This document shows positions 62,032 to 64,000 of a DNA stretch of 64,000 nt, piece by piece. The translations under genes were made by a program, and so were the position numbers. Position 1 is the stretch's first letter, and each line of letters opens with the position of its first letter. The notes beneath the pieces were generated by a model that saw nothing but the letters and a program-made list of their open reading frames with translations, was not told the DNA's origin and ran no database searches. Source of the DNA: Rhododendron vialii (lineage: Eukaryota; Streptophyta; Magnoliopsida; Ericales; Ericaceae); the NCBI RefSeq assembly GCF_030253575.1, contig NC_080561.1:8280501-8344500 (forward strand). Reading direction: 5' to 3'.

Positions 62032-62184
62032 ATATATAGCCAAAACTGAAGGAAACGGTGAAGGGTTAATCTCTCTCTCTCTCTCTCTAGATCTCTTCTT
62101 CCTTTGCATGAAACCATGGTTTCCACACGTGTAGATTGGAGTGCAAGGATGTCGCCACATCAGGAAAAAGCTAAGCCACGTGTC
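62032..62184 (-). promoter_or_regulatory. Dehydrin promoter: TATA box and two ABRE/G-box motifs
   Basis: On the minus strand a TATATATC-type TATA box (62039-62032) lies about 85 nt upstream of the ATG. Upstream are an ACACGTGT (62125-62132) and a G-box GCCACGTGTC (62175-62184), which is a canonical ABA-responsive element. Two ACGTG cores are the usual minimum for ABA response. A CT microsatellite (about 62070-62090) separates them from the TATA box. Regulation by ABA and drought is inferred. Confidence 0.75.
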
Positions 62185-64000
62185 CTCTCTACGGACAAAT
62201 TGGATATACATATACTTTGACTTCGGGTCTTCGAAAAGAGTGATTAGGGTGAGTTTGGATTAAAAAATTAAGTTAACTTATTTTTTGTTTTTATTTGAAT
62301 TTTTTTTTCATTTGTATGTTTTGCGTTAAACTTTTGTGACTTAATAGTGATTCGTCTCGGTGAGAGAAATAGAAAAAGTATAAAATTTTGATTGAAACTC
62401 ATAATTTTTTTAAAAAAGACAAAAATGATCGAAACTTGTAATTTTTAAAAAAATTTGTCTTTATTTGATTTTTTTTGCATTTGTTTATTTTGCGTCAAAC
62501 TTTTGTGACTTATTGATTCGTCTCGGCGAAAAGAATCATAAAAGTATAAAATTTTGATCGAAACTCATAATTTTTTAAAAAGACAAAAATAAGTTTTAAA
62601 AAAATTACATTTCCGATTCCTCTCACCGAGACGAATCAGTAAGTCACAAAAGTTTGACGCAAAACAAACAAATACTAAATTTTTTTGAATAAAAAAAGAA
62701 GTTACTATTCCTCTTATAAAGCCAAATCAGGTTTTATTAGGCCCGTTCAGCTAAGAAAAATAAGTAATTATTTTTTAAATTAAAGGTGATTGTAAGAGAA
62801 TGAACTCTCTTATAAAGTGGAAAATAAGTACTTAAAAAAATAAGAATCTTAACAGAACAAAAGCTTATTTCATGTTCCCGAAGTACTACACAGCATTGCT
62901 TACGTGGTACTCCCAACCATTCACGTAGTGATAAACTATGACAATATTGCATGGTACTTTAGGGTATCCGGTACGTAATTGGCGTTTTTCAGAAAGTCTA
63001 CGCACACAATTATAAAACACAATTCCACACACAAAGTGATGTTTGAACGGCCCCAAACACATTTGTGTGGCGGGTTATGTTTTAAAGTTGTGTACTCAAA
63101 CCAAAACATTTTTTTTTTAAGGAGAAGCAGAGTAATACTACACGAATCACATTATTGCAAATCTACACGACTATATTTGGAGTACCATGACACTGCATCT
63201 TTATATTAGTAGCAGATAGAGAGACATTTCGAAATCAAACCGCATTTTGATTTATTGGATTTTCAGGGAGACTTTTGAGAATCATAAGTGAAAAAAGATA
63301 AATAAAGAAAATTTATTGAAGATCATGCTTGAGAATTTTGAGATCTCAAAACGAACGAGACGATATCTAATTATTCATAGTGAATTTTAAACGGCATTTT
63401 TAAGCAGAGGACCACAGTACAATAGTACATCCTCAATCAATGAGGGCATGGCCGCATGGGGAATGAAAAATGTAGAAAGACATAATATTTGACAATGTAA
63501 GTAAAGAGCGGTTGCTTTCAAAAAAAAAAAAATTTTGGTAGAAGCTTTCAAAGAAATTTAAGTAGCACTGAAACAACAGCCCCAAATACCTCCAACAAAA
63601 TCCGTGAAAAAAAAAAAAATACCTCCAACAAACCAATAATGTTTGTGGACGTTATGCCGTGGAACCATGTCCCAAAACATGCTGCAGACAGCATTTGTTT
63701 ATGTTACAAGCTCAAATCAACAATCATCTACGAAAAAGAGCATACAAGTCATAGAGAGACATTCTAAGTAGATATGATGAACCCAAAAAACAAAAGCCCT
63801 TCAAAAAGAATGGCAAGGGCACCTTCTTGTATTCTCAGTTCATACAAGTCATAGAGAGACATTCTTTAGGAAAATTTCATGAACTTTTTTTTTTCTCTTA
63901 CTGTTTTTCTAATGAACTAAGATGCAAAAGAACAAAATTTTAGAAGTGTACAAAAGTAAGATGACTAACATCATCCATTCCCCTATACTATCAATTCTTC
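62185..64000. other. Intergenic region upstream of the dehydrin gene
   Basis: Apart from the repeat element at 62240-62760 I see no feature. The open stretches at 62737-62952, 62979-63209 and 63433-63636 have no family resemblance. A direct repeat 'catacaagtcatagagagacattct' type occurs at 63742-63766 and 63841-63865. Confidence 0.6.
62240..62760. mobile_element. Compound foldback MITE, family D copy 2
   Basis: 'cttttgtgacttaatagtga' plus 'ttcgtctcggtgaga' occurs twice in direct orientation (about 62332-62365 and 62502-62530) and once inverted (about 62610-62660). Outer AT-rich ends are inverted to each other. The pattern suggests a tandem partial duplication inside a MITE. It is related to 13120-13390. 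It lies upstream of the dehydrin G-box. Confidence 0.6.

Overview
This is a plant nuclear genomic window, most likely from a woody eudicot. The evidence is GT-AG introns with ordinary plant phases, CT-rich 5' leaders, plant-only gene families, abundant MITEs and SINEs, and an integrated pararetrovirus. Gene order alone does not let me name the species; an asterid such as one of the Ericales is only a guess. All recognisable host genes lie on the minus strand. No rRNA, tRNA or CRISPR is visible.

Layout. 1-5.2 kb is a large imperfect inverted duplication carrying LINE remnants, a hAT-like insertion present in only one arm, and two orphan exons. 5.5-6.8 kb is a hAT-type element with a perfect 8-bp target duplication. 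7.0-10.65 kb is a SHL/EBS-type BAH-PHD histone-reader gene whose last exon I could not find. 10.7-16.0 kb is TE-rich intergenic DNA. 16.1-22.3 kb is a complete DRD1-type SNF2 gene of RNA-directed DNA methylation (920 aa in my model). 23-27.8 kb is repeats. 27.8-28.5 kb is a small OXS3-like gene. 29-31.7 kb holds TE debris and a SINE with a clean target duplication. 32.0-35.7 kb is a CrRLK1L (malectin-like) receptor kinase. 36.5-41.0 kb is the proteasome ATPase RPT4 (10 exons, 399 aa). 42.9-47.9 kb is a HISN7/IMPL2-type histidinol-phosphate phosphatase (9 exons, 288 aa). About 49.0-58.5 kb is a nearly complete endogenous pararetrovirus (Caulimoviridae). 60.9-62.0 kb is a Y3SK2 dehydrin with a G-box/ABRE promoter.

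The most unusual item is the pararetrovirus. It has open coiled-coil ORF1 and ORF2, a badnavirus-like movement domain, a 1546-aa coat-protease-RT-RNase H polyprotein, a 593-aa viroplasmin/transactivator-type ORF, a TATA promoter and a tRNA-Met primer site. The movement and coat/RT parts lie in the same reading frame and are separated by one stop codon. A badnavirus/tungrovirus-like front end combined with a viroplasmin ORF does not match any genus layout I can place with confidence. The second item is the inverted duplication, whose two arms allow insertions and deletions to be polarised. The host genes are housekeeping or stress genes and do not form a pathway together; DRD1 and SHL both act in chromatin regulation.
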